From Pectobacterium peruviense (GTDB lineage: Bacteria; Pseudomonadota; Gammaproteobacteria; Enterobacterales; Enterobacteriaceae), in the NCBI RefSeq assembly GCF_002847345.1, contig NZ_LXFV01000022.1:38947-102946 (forward strand): a stretch of 64,000 nucleotides of DNA, in the 5' to 3' direction. The translations under genes were made by a program, and so were the position numbers. Numbering within the stretch: position 1 is the stretch's first letter; every line of letters begins with the position of its first letter. This document shows, one piece after another, positions 56,105 through 64,000 of the stretch. The notes beneath the pieces were generated by a model. That model was not told the origin of the DNA. It saw only the letters and a list, made by a program, of their open reading frames with translations, and made no database searches.

Positions 56105-56326
56105 AACCCAGTGTCCTTTTCATTCTGTTCATCCAAGTGACTTACGATGACAGCGGCAAAAATGTGCTAATCAAACAGGGAGTATTTTATACCCGTATAA
56201 ATGCTCATATTGTACCCGTATTTTTCCCTGATTATAGTGTTCTCAGACTAAGGTCTTCTTTACTGGCAGGCGCGCCGCCGTTTAACCATGACGAAACGAA
56301 AAAACTCAGATAAAGCGGGAGCAATG

Positions 56327-57097
56327 ATGGAAGAAAAACAGAATCATAATCGTCGTGTCGAACACCAGTTCGGCTCACAGGCGCAGAGCTACCTGACCAG
56401 CGCGGTGCACGCGCAGGGCAAAGATTTAACCCAACTGGCGGCGTTATTGGCTCCTTTTCCGCAGGCACGCGTGATCGATGTTGGCTGCGGTGCCGGACAT
56501 GCCAGCTTCGTCGCCGCACAGGCCGTGGCGGAGGTTGTCGCCTATGACCTGTCATCCCAAATGCTGGATGTGGTGAGTCAGGCCGCAGAGCAAAAAGGGC
56601 TGAATAATATCCGCATTCAACAAGGCGTAGCCGAGTCTTTACCATTCGATAACGGCAGTGCGGACATCATCATCAGCCGTTATTCCGCACACCACTGGCA
56701 TGATGTCGGGCAGGCGTTACGTGAAATGCGGCGCGTGCTGAAACCGGGCGGTCGCGTGATCATGATGGACGTCGTTTCGCCCGGTCATCCGTTGTTGGAC
56801 ATCTATTTGCAGACGGTAGAGAAGCTGCGCGACACGTCGCACGTGCGCAACTACGCGCCGGGCGAATGGCTGAGTCTGTTTACAGAAGCAGGGTTTACCG
56901 TGCGCAATGTTACCAGCGACAGGTTGACGCTGGAATTCAGCAGTTGGATCGCACGTATGCGCACGCCTGAACATTTCGCTATCGCCATCCGTGAGTTGCA
57001 AAAAACGCTGGCGGATGAGGTGGCGCAGCATTTTGACGTACAGGCAGACGGTTCCTTTGTCACCGACATTATGATGATAGAAGCCACCCGCGCCTAA
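56327..57097 (+). CDS. yafE: SAM-dependent methyltransferase YafE
   Basis: A 256-residue class I methyltransferase from ATG 56327 (GGGAG 5 nt upstream; another ATG lies just before it). Motif I is VIDVGCGAGHASFVAAQ; AYDLSSQMLDVV and VAESLPFDNGSADIIISRYSAHHWHDV follow, then RVLKPGGRVIMMDVVSPGHP. The sequence matches E. coli YafE closely, including RNYAPGEWLSLF and EFSSWIARMRTPE. The substrate is unknown; the fold resembles UbiE-type methylases. It ends in its own terminator. Confidence 0.9.
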   Translation: MEEKQNHNRRVEHQFGSQAQSYLTSAVHAQGKDLTQLAALLAPFPQARVIDVGCGAGHASFVAAQAVAEVVAYDLSSQMLDVVSQAAEQKGLNNIRIQQGVAESLPFDNGSADIIISRYSAHHWHDVGQALREMRRVLKPGGRVIMMDVVSPGHPLLDIYLQTVEKLRDTSHVRNYAPGEWLSLFTEAGFTVRNVTSDRLTLEFSSWIARMRTPEHFAIAIRELQKTLADEVAQHFDVQADGSFVTDIMMIEATRA

Positions 57098-57144
57098 TAC
57101 GCTTTTCTCCGCAATTAACGACGTAAAAACGATCTCAAATTGGG

Positions 57145-57172
57145 CGGCCCGCATCCTTTCGGGCCGTTTTTT
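57145..57172 (+). terminator. Terminator of yafE
   Basis: CGGCCCG / CGGGCCG form a 7-bp stem with an 8-nt loop, followed by TTTTTTG. Confidence 0.9.
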
Positions 57173-57365
57173 GTAAATGTTATTTCCTAGCGCTTTTCAA
57201 CGCTTGATTAATATGAAACCAATGATAATGTGATTTCGTTTTCGTCGTTCTCTATTTGGCGACGAAATACAGAACGATAACGGCTGTCCCAACGCTTTCG
57301 CTAAAGCACCAGTATCGCGACGCGGATGCCGCGTGTAGCAGGCAATTTTATTATCAGGAACCATA

Positions 57366-58100
57366 ATGCAAAAAATCGCGCTGTCGTTTGCGATGTTGTT
57401 TTTTTTGCCTTCTCTTGTTGTTACCAGCGCCGCCAGCGAGACTGCACCACCGCTTGCGCCGATAGCAAAAGAATTAAAACAGCAATTATTAGGCTCTCCG
57501 ATCTATATTCAGATCTTTAAAGAAGAGCGAATATTCGAACTCTATGCGAAAGTCGGCAACGAATATCGTTTATTGGAACAATATCCAATTTGTAAATATT
57601 CGGGTGGATTAGGGCCAAAACGCGTTGAAGGCGATTTAAAAAGCCCGGAAGGTTTCTATCAGGTCGATCTGCGCCAGCTCAAGCCAGACAGCCAATATTA
57701 CCGCGCGATCAATATCGGTTTTCCCAACGACTATGATAAATCACAGGGATATTCTGGCCGCTATTTAATGATCCACGGTGAATGTGTGTCGGTTGGCTGC
57801 TATGCCATGACTAACAACTATATGGATGTGATTTATCGCTATGCAGAAGCGGCGCTACGCCACGGGCAGGCGAAAATTGATATCGCCATCTATCCGTTCC
57901 GCATGACGGAACAGAACATGCAGCGCCACCGCAGTTCTACCTATGCCAGCTTCTGGAAACAGCTTCAGCCGGGATACGCTTACTTTAATCAGCACAACCA
58001 GCCGCCGGCCATCACGGTTTTTAACGGGCAATACGTCGTTAACCCACCGCTGATGACCAGCCAGCCAACCTTAAAGTATGCGCTCGCCGAAACAAAATAG
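57366..58100 (+). CDS. yafK: YafK, L,D-transpeptidase-fold murein enzyme (DpaA/LdtF)
   Basis: A 244-residue exported protein with a signal peptide (residues 1-22, ending TSAAS). The YkuD-type catalytic motif is MIHGECVSVGCYAMTN, with the active Cys in GC-Y. In E. coli YafK (LdtF, DpaA) cuts Braun lipoprotein off peptidoglycan and affects biofilm formation. GPKRVEGDLKSPEGFYQVD is the conserved strand before the active site. The 3' end overlaps the 3' end of yafJ on the other strand by 30 bp. Confidence 0.95.
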   Translation: MQKIALSFAMLFFLPSLVVTSAASETAPPLAPIAKELKQQLLGSPIYIQIFKEERIFELYAKVGNEYRLLEQYPICKYSGGLGPKRVEGDLKSPEGFYQVDLRQLKPDSQYYRAINIGFPNDYDKSQGYSGRYLMIHGECVSVGCYAMTNNYMDVIYRYAEAALRHGQAKIDIAIYPFRMTEQNMQRHRSSTYASFWKQLQPGYAYFNQHNQPPAITVFNGQYVVNPPLMTSQPTLKYALAETK

Positions 58101-58838
58101 AACGAATTCACCTGGCATTATCTGATGCCAGGTTTCGTTGCCCGTTAGCGGCTGCGTCGCCAGCACGGTGACGACATCATTGGGCGTAGTCTGCTGCTGG
58201 AAATCAATCTCTACATCCTGATCTAACAGCGTCGCTTTGCCAAACGGCGCGCGGCGGGTGATCCAGTAGAGTTTGGTTGAGCAATACCCCATCACAAATC
58301 GCCCGTCCGACAGCAGCATGTTAAACACGCCTTTCTCCCGCAAGACATCCGCCTGTTTAGCGATATAGCGGAATACCGCAGGCCAGTTACCCGGCGTGCG
58401 TGGATAGCGCTCGGACAGCTGGGACAACAGCCAGCAGAAGGCAAATTCGCTGTCCGTCTGGCCGACAGGGCGAAACATCCCCGTTTTCAGGGTGTGGTAG
58501 CCTTTAAGCTGCCCGTTGTGGGCGTACGTCCAGTTCCGCCCCCATAGCTCGCGAGTAAACGGATGGGTATTTTCCAGCGAAACCTCACCGCGATTCGCCT
58601 GCCGAATATGTGAAATCACCGCACACGATTTGATCGGGTAATCCTGCACCAGCCGGGCAATCGGCGAGTTATAGCTCGGCAGCGGATCTTTGAACGTACG
58701 ACAGCCGTTCCCTTCATAAAAGGTAATCCCCCAGCCATCCCGGTGCGGACCGGTGTTCCCACCGCGTTGTATCAGCCCGGTAAAGCTAAAGCAGATATCC
58801 GTCGGTACATTCGCGCTCATCCCCAGCAGTTCACACAT
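58071..58838 (-). CDS. yafJ: Class II glutamine amidotransferase YafJ
   Basis: A 255-residue protein of the Ntn-hydrolase type. Cys2 (MCELLGMSAN) becomes the N-terminal nucleophile after Met removal. HRDGWGITFYEG, HIRQANRGEVSLENTHPF and WTYAHNGQLKGY are the glutaminase motifs, and SEFAFCWLLSQL follows. No synthetase domain is attached, so the acceptor substrate is unknown. It is convergent with yafK and 50 bp upstream of it lies gmhA on the same strand. Confidence 0.94.
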   Translation of the reverse strand: MCELLGMSANVPTDICFSFTGLIQRGGNTGPHRDGWGITFYEGNGCRTFKDPLPSYNSPIARLVQDYPIKSCAVISHIRQANRGEVSLENTHPFTRELWGRNWTYAHNGQLKGYHTLKTGMFRPVGQTDSEFAFCWLLSQLSERYPRTPGNWPAVFRYIAKQADVLREKGVFNMLLSDGRFVMGYCSTKLYWITRRAPFGKATLLDQDVEIDFQQQTTPNDVVTVLATQPLTGNETWHQIMPGEFVLFCFGERIL

Positions 58839-58888
58839 CTGACTTCCTACCCTTCCCTTCTTGCCCTTTTAGAGCGTATTAATGCGGC

Positions 58889-59470
58889 TTACTGATCCGC
58901 CATCTCTTTTTCAATCAGTTGAATCAGGATGTGAATCGCTTTGATATGGATTTCCTGAATACGGTCGGCATAACCAAAGTGCGGAACACGGATTTCCACA
59001 TCGGCCGATCCTGCCATTTTGCCGCCGTCTTTCCCCGTTAGCGTAATGACCTTCATGCCTTTCGTTTTTGCCGCAGCAATGGCTTTAATGATATTGCCAG
59101 AATTACCAGAAGTGGAAATCCCCAGCAACACATCGCCTTCACGTCCCAGCGATTCAACGTAACGGGAGAAGACAAAATCGTAGCCAAAATCGTTGCTGAC
59201 ACAAGACAGGTGACTTGGATCGGAGATCGCAATAGCTGGGTAACCCGGACGATTCTCACGGTAACGACCCGTCAGCTCTTCGGCAAAGTGCATCGCGTCA
59301 CAGTGTGAGCCACCGTTACCGCAGGAAATCACTTTACCACCCGCTTTAAAAGCGTTAGCCAGCAGTACCGCAGCGTTTTGAATCGACTGAATGTTCGCAT
59401 CATCACTCAAGAAATTATTCAGTGTTTCTGCCGCTTCTTTCAGTTCACTACGGATTAAATCCTGATACAT
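58889..59470 (-). CDS. gmhA: Sedoheptulose 7-phosphate isomerase
   Basis: A 193-residue SIS-domain enzyme (E. coli 192) that turns sedoheptulose 7-phosphate into D-glycero-D-manno-heptose 7-phosphate, the first step to the heptose of the LPS inner core. [40 protein letters not shown] and [17 protein letters not shown] are the phosphosugar-binding motifs; the His residues bind zinc. GAGG lies before the ATG. It is divergent from fadE, as in E. coli. Confidence 0.97.
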   Translation of the reverse strand: MYQDLIRSELKEAAETLNNFLSDDANIQSIQNAAVLLANAFKAGGKVISCGNGGSHCDAMHFAEELTGRYRENRPGYPAIAISDPSHLSCVSNDFGYDFVFSRYVESLGREGDVLLGISTSGNSGNIIKAIAAAKTKGMKVITLTGKDGGKMAGSADVEIRVPHFGYADRIQEIHIKAIHILIQLIEKEMADQ

Positions 59471-59682
59471 GGAATCCTCTCATTTTGTCTGGTGACAGTA
59501 TCATCTTCTGCATGCAGTGTAGCGGATTGAACAAACAGCGAGAAGCGCGTAATCACGGGATCGAGAGGATCGCTGATGCCCGTCAGAAAACGCGTGACGG
59601 CCGTTCGGTTTGTGAAGTGAGTTGTAATTATGATGTAAACGAATTGATAAAAATAATCAGATAAACTAAAACAAATATAAGC

Positions 59683-59699
59683 AACAGGTCAGACCTCTT
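59683..59699. promoter_or_regulatory. FadR-type operator upstream of fadE
   Basis: AACAGGTCAGACCTCTT contains the palindromic AGGTCAGACCT that fits FadR operators such as those of fad genes in E. coli. It lies about 120 bp before the fadE start. Apart from it, I see no gene in the 347-bp gmhA-fadE interval, and no clear -35/-10 pair. Confidence 0.7.
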
Positions 59700-59817
59700 A
59701 CAACATTGACCTCTTACGCCTTATTTCACTGATGAAACGGTTCTCGCTTTCCACTATCACACAATACTCGGTGGAGGGAAGGAACCTTTAATTCGATCAC
59801 AATGCTGGAGACACGTT

Positions 59818-62265
59818 ATGGTTGCTGTCAGTATCCTCCTCCTACTGATTATCATCGGAGCGATGTTTTACCATCGGCTCAATCTGCTGCTCGGCAGCGC
59901 CATCCTGCTGGCCTACTTCGCAGCCATGTCCGCCATGTTACTGTGGCCCGTTTGGCTGATGATTCCGCTCGTAATTCTGCTGATTCCGATTACGGTTCCC
60001 GCCCTGCGTCAAAAGCTGGTTTCCGCTTCCGCGCTGCGCATGTTCCAGAAGGTCATGCCGCCGATGTCGAACACGGAAAAAGAAGCGATCGATGCCGGAA
60101 CAACCTGGTGGGAAGGCGATCTGTTTCGCGGCGTACCGGACTGGAAAAAATTGCATAACTACCCGCGCCCGCAACTGACGGCTGAAGAGCAGGCGTTTAT
60201 CGACGGGCCAGTTGAAGAAGCCTGTCGAATGGCCAACGACTTTGAAATCACCCACGAACGCGCCGATATTCCACCGGAGCTGTGGGCATTTTTAAAAGAA
60301 CACCGCTTCTTCGCCATGATCATCAAAAAGCAATACGGCGGTCTGGAATTCTCCGCTTATGCACAAGCACAGGTGCTGCAAAAACTGTCGGGCGTCTCCA
60401 GTATTGTGGCGATCACCGTCGGTGTTCCTAACTCACTCGGCCCCGGCGAACTGCTGCAACACTACGGTACGGAAGCGCAAAAAGATCACTACCTGCCACG
60501 TCTGGCACGCGGTCAGGAAGTTCCCTGCTTTGCGCTGACCAGCCCAGAAGCGGGATCTGATGCAGGTTCAATTCCCGATACCGGCATTGTCTGCTACGGC
60601 AACTGGCACGGGGAACAGGTCGTAGGTATGCGCCTGACCTGGAATAAACGCTATATCACACTCGCGCCCGTCGCCACCGTGCTCGGGTTGGCCTTTAAGC
60701 TGTACGATCCCGATCACCTGTTAGGCGATCAAGACGACGTAGGGATTACCTGTGCGTTAATTCCGACGGATACTGACGGCGTTAAAATCGGCCGCCGCCA
60801 TTTCCCGCTGAACGTTCCATTCCAAAATGGACCAACGCAGGGTGAGAACATTTTTGTTCCGCTGGATTACATCATTGGTGGTGCGAAGATGGCAGGTCAG
60901 GGCTGGCGTATGCTGATGGAGTGCCTGTCAGTGGGGCGCGGCATTACGTTACCGTCCAATTCCACCGGCGGGCTGAAGTCGATTGCCCTCGGCATTGGTG
61001 CTTACGCCCACATTCGCCGCCAGTTCAAAATCTCTATCGGTAAGATGGAAGGCATCGAAGAACCGCTGGCACGCATCGCAGGTAATGCTTACGTGATGGA
61101 CGCTGCTGCGACGCTGATTACCAGCGGCATCATGCAGGGTGAAAAACCAGCTGTGCTTTCCGCTATCGTCAAATATCACTGTACCCACCGCGGTCAGCGC
61201 AGCGTGCTGGATGCGATGGATATCGCTGGCGGTAAAGGCATCTGTCTCGGCCCGTCCAACTTTCTGGCGCGCAGCTATCAGGGCGCACCGATTGCCATCA
61301 CCGTGGAAGGGGCAAACATCCTGACGCGCAGTATGATTATCTTCGGCCAGGGTGCAATCCGCTGTCATCCTTATGTACTGGAAGAAATGGCAGCCGCGCA
61401 GGACAACGATGTATCGCGCTTTGACCGTGCACTGGTTGGACACATTGGCCACGTTGGCAGCAATAAGGTGCGTAGCTTCTGGCTCGGCCTGACCAACGGC
61501 CTGCTAAGCCGTGCGCCGGTAAACGACAAAACGCGTCGCTACTATCAACAACTCAACCGCCTCAGTGCGAATCTGGCACTGCTGTCTGATGTATCGATGG
61601 CGGTACTGGGCGGTAGCCTGAAGCGTCGTGAGCGTATCTCGGCACGTTTAGGCGATATTCTCAGCCAGCTCTATTTAGCCTCTGCGACGCTGAAACGCTA
61701 TGAGGATGAAGGTCGCCAGAAAGCGGATCTACCGCTGGTGCACTGGGGCGTGCAGGATAGCCTGCATCAGGCAGAGCAAGCACTGGACGATCTGCTGCGC
61801 AATTTCCCGAATCGCGTCGTGGCGGGGTTGCTGACCGTCATTATCTTCCCGCTGGGTCTGCGTTGCCCTGCACCGTCTGATCGCCTCGATCACGAGGTCG
61901 CGAAGATTCTGCAAACGCCATCAGAAACGCGTAGTCGTCTGGGACGCGGCCAATATCTGGTTGCCAGTGAGCACAACCCTGTCGGGCTGCTGGAAGAAGC
62001 ATTGCGGGATATCATCGCAGCCGAGCCGATTTACCAACGCCTGTCGAAGGCCAGCGATAAACCGCTGCCGTTCATGCGATTGGATCAACTGGCAGAGCAA
62101 GCGCTGATCGAAGGTCAGATTACCGCAGAAGAAGCGGGTATTCTGACCAAAGCCGAAGCCAGCCGCTTACGTTCTATTAATGTGGATGACTTTGCGTTCG
62201 ACGCGCTGGCCGCCAACAATCCCGCGTCCGTAACACAGCCAGAAAGAAAAACCGAAGCGGCATAA
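59818..62265 (+). CDS. fadE: Acyl-CoA dehydrogenase FadE
   Basis: An 815-residue enzyme (E. coli 814) that makes the 2,3-double bond in acyl-CoA, the first step of beta-oxidation. Two N-terminal membrane segments (residues 1-60) anchor it to the inner membrane. The flavin domain shows [54 protein letters not shown] and [40 protein letters not shown] FadE-type C-terminal extension of 200 residues ends it. GGAGA lies 5 nt before the ATG, and a FadR-like site lies upstream. Confidence 0.97.
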   Translation: MVAVSILLLLIIIGAMFYHRLNLLLGSAILLAYFAAMSAMLLWPVWLMIPLVILLIPITVPALRQKLVSASALRMFQKVMPPMSNTEKEAIDAGTTWWEGDLFRGVPDWKKLHNYPRPQLTAEEQAFIDGPVEEACRMANDFEITHERADIPPELWAFLKEHRFFAMIIKKQYGGLEFSAYAQAQVLQKLSGVSSIVAITVGVPNSLGPGELLQHYGTEAQKDHYLPRLARGQEVPCFALTSPEAGSDAGSIPDTGIVCYGNWHGEQVVGMRLTWNKRYITLAPVATVLGLAFKLYDPDHLLGDQDDVGITCALIPTDTDGVKIGRRHFPLNVPFQNGPTQGENIFVPLDYIIGGAKMAGQGWRMLMECLSVGRGITLPSNSTGGLKSIALGIGAYAHIRRQFKISIGKMEGIEEPLARIAGNAYVMDAAATLITSGIMQGEKPAVLSAIVKYHCTHRGQRSVLDAMDIAGGKGICLGPSNFLARSYQGAPIAITVEGANILTRSMIIFGQGAIRCHPYVLEEMAAAQDNDVSRFDRALVGHIGHVGSNKVRSFWLGLTNGLLSRAPVNDKTRRYYQQLNRLSANLALLSDVSMAVLGGSLKRRERISARLGDILSQLYLASATLKRYEDEGRQKADLPLVHWGVQDSLHQAEQALDDLLRNFPNRVVAGLLTVIIFPLGLRCPAPSDRLDHEVAKILQTPSETRSRLGRGQYLVASEHNPVGLLEEALRDIIAAEPIYQRLSKASDKPLPFMRLDQLAEQALIEGQITAEEAGILTKAEASRLRSINVDDFAFDALAANNPASVTQPERKTEAA

Positions 62266-62273
62266 ATAGAATC

Positions 62274-62294
62274 AGGCCGTCAATATGGCGGCCT
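62274..62294 (+). terminator. Hairpin after fadE
   Basis: AGGCCG / CGGCCT form a 6-bp stem with a 9-nt loop, followed by GTTCCTTTCTTT. It begins 8 bp after the fadE stop. Confidence 0.55.
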
Positions 62295-62363
62295 GTTCCT
62301 TTCTTTACACGTTCATCAGTTGTAAAATCGATGCCATCTTTTCTTCTGAATGAAACCCTACAC

Positions 62364-62714
62364 ATGGCTTACATCCCCAAGAACTACGCCAGACTTGAAA
62401 GCGGCTACCGCGAAAAAGCGCTCAAACTTTTCCCGTGGGTGTGTGGTCGTTGTTCACGCGAATTCGTCTATTCCAACCTGCGTGAATTGACCGTTCACCA
62501 CATCGATCACGATCACGGCAATAACCCGGAAGACGGCAGTAACTGGGAAATGCTGTGCCTCTACTGTCACGACAATGAGCATTCGAAATATACCGATGCA
62601 GATATGTACGGTTCGACCGTCGTTGCAGGTGAAGATGCGCAGAAGGATGTTGGAGTTGCCACGCATAATCCTTTTGCGGATTTACAGGCCATGATGAATA
62701 AAGGGAAGAAATAG
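62364..62714 (+). CDS. yajD: HNH-domain protein YajD
   Basis: A 116-residue protein from ATG 62364 (MAYIPKNYARLESGYREKALKLFPW), as in E. coli (115). The HNH motif is complete: CGRC for zinc, VHHIDHDHGNNPEDGSNWEMLCLYCHDNEH for the nuclease. The activity is not shown for E. coli YajD. It lies downstream of fadE across a hairpin, a position that differs from E. coli. Confidence 0.94.
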   Translation: MAYIPKNYARLESGYREKALKLFPWVCGRCSREFVYSNLRELTVHHIDHDHGNNPEDGSNWEMLCLYCHDNEHSKYTDADMYGSTVVAGEDAQKDVGVATHNPFADLQAMMNKGKK

Positions 62715-62735
62715 AGATAAAACATCATAGGATTG

Positions 62736-62766
62736 CCGCTCCCATCCGGTTCGTTGACGGGAGCGG
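62736..62766. terminator. Hairpin between convergent yajD and mtnK
   Basis: CCGCTCCC / GGGAGCGG form an 8-bp stem followed by GTCTT. It lies 21 bp after yajD and 28 bp after the mtnK stop on the other strand. Confidence 0.5.
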
Positions 62767-62794
62767 GTCTTGAAATTGTGTGGCTAACTAATTA

Positions 62795-64000
62795 TTAAGC
62801 CCCACTCTGCCGTACACGCGCCAGTAGTGCATCCACATCGGCAATATGCGGAGCTGCCAGCACCAACGTCCTGCCCAGCGAAAGAGCATGACGCTGACAC
62901 GCCAGACGGGCATCCGTCTCCTGAATGCTATCAAGATCGGCAACGTGCGCCAGCCCAATCGTGCGGCGAATCAGTTCAGTTCCACAGTATCCGATAGCAT
63001 CCAGCCAAACCTGCTGTAAAAACAGCGCGGCATAACCCGATTCCGCCAGCGCCGGCTCGCGGCTGTCACTTTCGCTCAGTGCCAGGAAACGTGCAGAAAA
63101 GGTCTGCCAAAGCGCACGAATATCTTCCAGACGTCGTTCACGCCCAGCCGCCGCCTCACGCGGGGACAGCAGCCCCGGCAGGCCACAATAATTCAGCAGC
63201 AGGTTGCCAATGGCGGTGCCAACGTCAAAACCAACCGGCCCATAGAAACCGAATTCAGCGTCAATCGCCTTTAAGCGCCCTTCCGCCACAAAGATCGATC
63301 CGCTGTGGATGTCGCCGTGCAGCAGCGCTTCAGCTTTGCTTAGGAAGCGGTGCTTAAGCCCAGCAACCGCCAGCTTCAGCGCCCGATCGTCACGCAATGC
63401 CTGCACATCCGGTGTCAACGCCGCATCAAACTGATTTCTTTCGTGATCGATATAGGGGTCGGTAAAGAAAAGGTCTTCGGTAATCTGGCACAGTTCAGGG
63501 TTGGTAAACTGGCTTACCGCTGCTTTCTTCTCATGCGGATGCTGATAGAAATCAGAAGTATGGAATAACGTTTGTGCCAGATATTCCCCTAACTGCGCCG
63601 CCGCCTGAGGATAATCCACTCCCTTGATCAACTCGCTGCGCCAGATGCGATGATCGGAGAGATCTTCCTGAACCATCACCGCCAGTTCGGGATCGTGATA
63701 TAGCACGGTCACGGTATGTTGCGGACAAAAACGCGCGTGCGTCAGCAACGTTTCGGCCTCAATACGGGCGCGGTCGAGCGTCAGCGGCCAGGATTCCCCG
63801 ACACAGCGTACGTAGGGCAGCGCCTGTTTAACAATCACCCGGCTGATGCCCGCTTCATCTTTAATTTTAAACACCAGATTCAGATTGCCATCGCCGATCT
63901 CTTCTGCGGTTACCAGCGTTTGCGGCTGACTGACACCGCCGTACTGGCGGGCATATTCAACACAGTCATCCGCCGTAAAAAGGCGGTGAAATGACAATCC
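62795..64000 (-). CDS. mtnK: 5-methylthioribose kinase (5' end at window edge)
   Basis: Four hundred codons are seen. The enzyme phosphorylates methylthioribose in the methionine salvage pathway. [103 protein letters not shown] (kinase catalytic loop HGDxHxG and metal-binding DxE) and [19 protein letters not shown] are family motifs. The first visible possible start is TTG at 63997; the known N-terminus of the family is only 2-3 residues longer, so the true start may lie just outside the window. Confidence 0.96.
   Translation of the reverse strand, partial: GLSFHRLFTADDCVEYARQYGGVSQPQTLVTAEEIGDGNLNLVFKIKDEAGISRVIVKQALPYVRCVGESWPLTLDRARIEAETLLTHARFCPQHTVTVLYHDPELAVMVQEDLSDHRIWRSELIKGVDYPQAAAQLGEYLAQTLFHTSDFYQHPHEKKAAVSQFTNPELCQITEDLFFTDPYIDHERNQFDAALTPDVQALRDDRALKLAVAGLKHRFLSKAEALLHGDIHSGSIFVAEGRLKAIDAEFGFYGPVGFDVGTAIGNLLLNYCGLPGLLSPREAAAGRERRLEDIRALWQTFSARFLALSESDSREPALAESGYAALFLQQVWLDAIGYCGTELIRRTIGLAHVADLDSIQETDARLACQRHALSLGRTLVLAAPHIADVDALLARVRQSGA

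Noticed and set aside
59802..60158. 118-codon frame overlapping the start of fadE
   Set aside because: It is out of frame with fadE, whose start and membrane segments are clear.

Overview
The window is enterobacterial chromosome, most probably from a soft-rot Pectobacterium. The right half keeps the gene neighbourhood found near E. coli min 5-6 (thrW, proA, proB, crl, frsA, gpt, pepD, dinB, yafE, yafK, yafJ, gmhA, fadE). The left half is a type VI secretion (T6SS) locus in the Vibrio cholerae-like order, with an Rhs effector module at its end. The genus is inferred from gene content and protein style, not from a database search.

Left end (1-2.2 kb): a polymorphic-toxin debris zone. It holds a 3' fragment of an unknown gene abutting an N-terminally truncated XRE regulator, an intact symE-family toxin, an unrecognised 99-aa gene that may be an orphan immunity gene, and the immunity candidate of the neighbouring Rhs toxin. 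2.2-14.3 kb (all minus strand): an effector/tube operon read hcp, vgrG, PAAR-lipase, ankyrin lipoprotein, two DUF4123 adaptors, rhs, immunity. hcp has a near-consensus sigma-54 promoter with a cluster of TTGCGCA sites upstream, which fits control by the VasH regulator encoded in the same locus. 14.8-36.4 kb (minus strand): the structural T6SS operon read tssB, C, E, F, G, tagH(FHA), tssJ, K, L, H(clpV), vasH, vasI, tssA, tssM, vasL, Sel1-repeat lipoprotein. It ends in a strong terminator and is preceded by a 127-bp ERIC-like repeat.

36.7-46.2 kb: AT-rich accessory DNA that ends at thrW (tRNA-Thr, CGU). It contains an unassigned 17-codon ORF with an ideal ribosome binding site, a three-gene RND efflux operon with a divergent TetR regulator and a palindrome over the efflux -35 box, then a gene graveyard (Fic remnant, orphan PTS IIB, SDR remnant, histidine phosphatase, tyrosine integrase remnant) next to the tRNA. 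This looks like the decayed end of a thrW-integrated island.

46.2-64 kb: a secreted charged coiled-coil protein, proline biosynthesis (proBA), sigma-S partner crl, frsA, purine salvage (gpt), peptidase pepD, SOS polymerase dinB with a LexA box, an XRE/MmyB-like regulator, methyltransferase yafE, L,D-transpeptidase-fold yafK, amidotransferase yafJ, heptose biosynthesis gmhA, fadE with a FadR-type site, HNH protein yajD, and mtnK running off the right edge.
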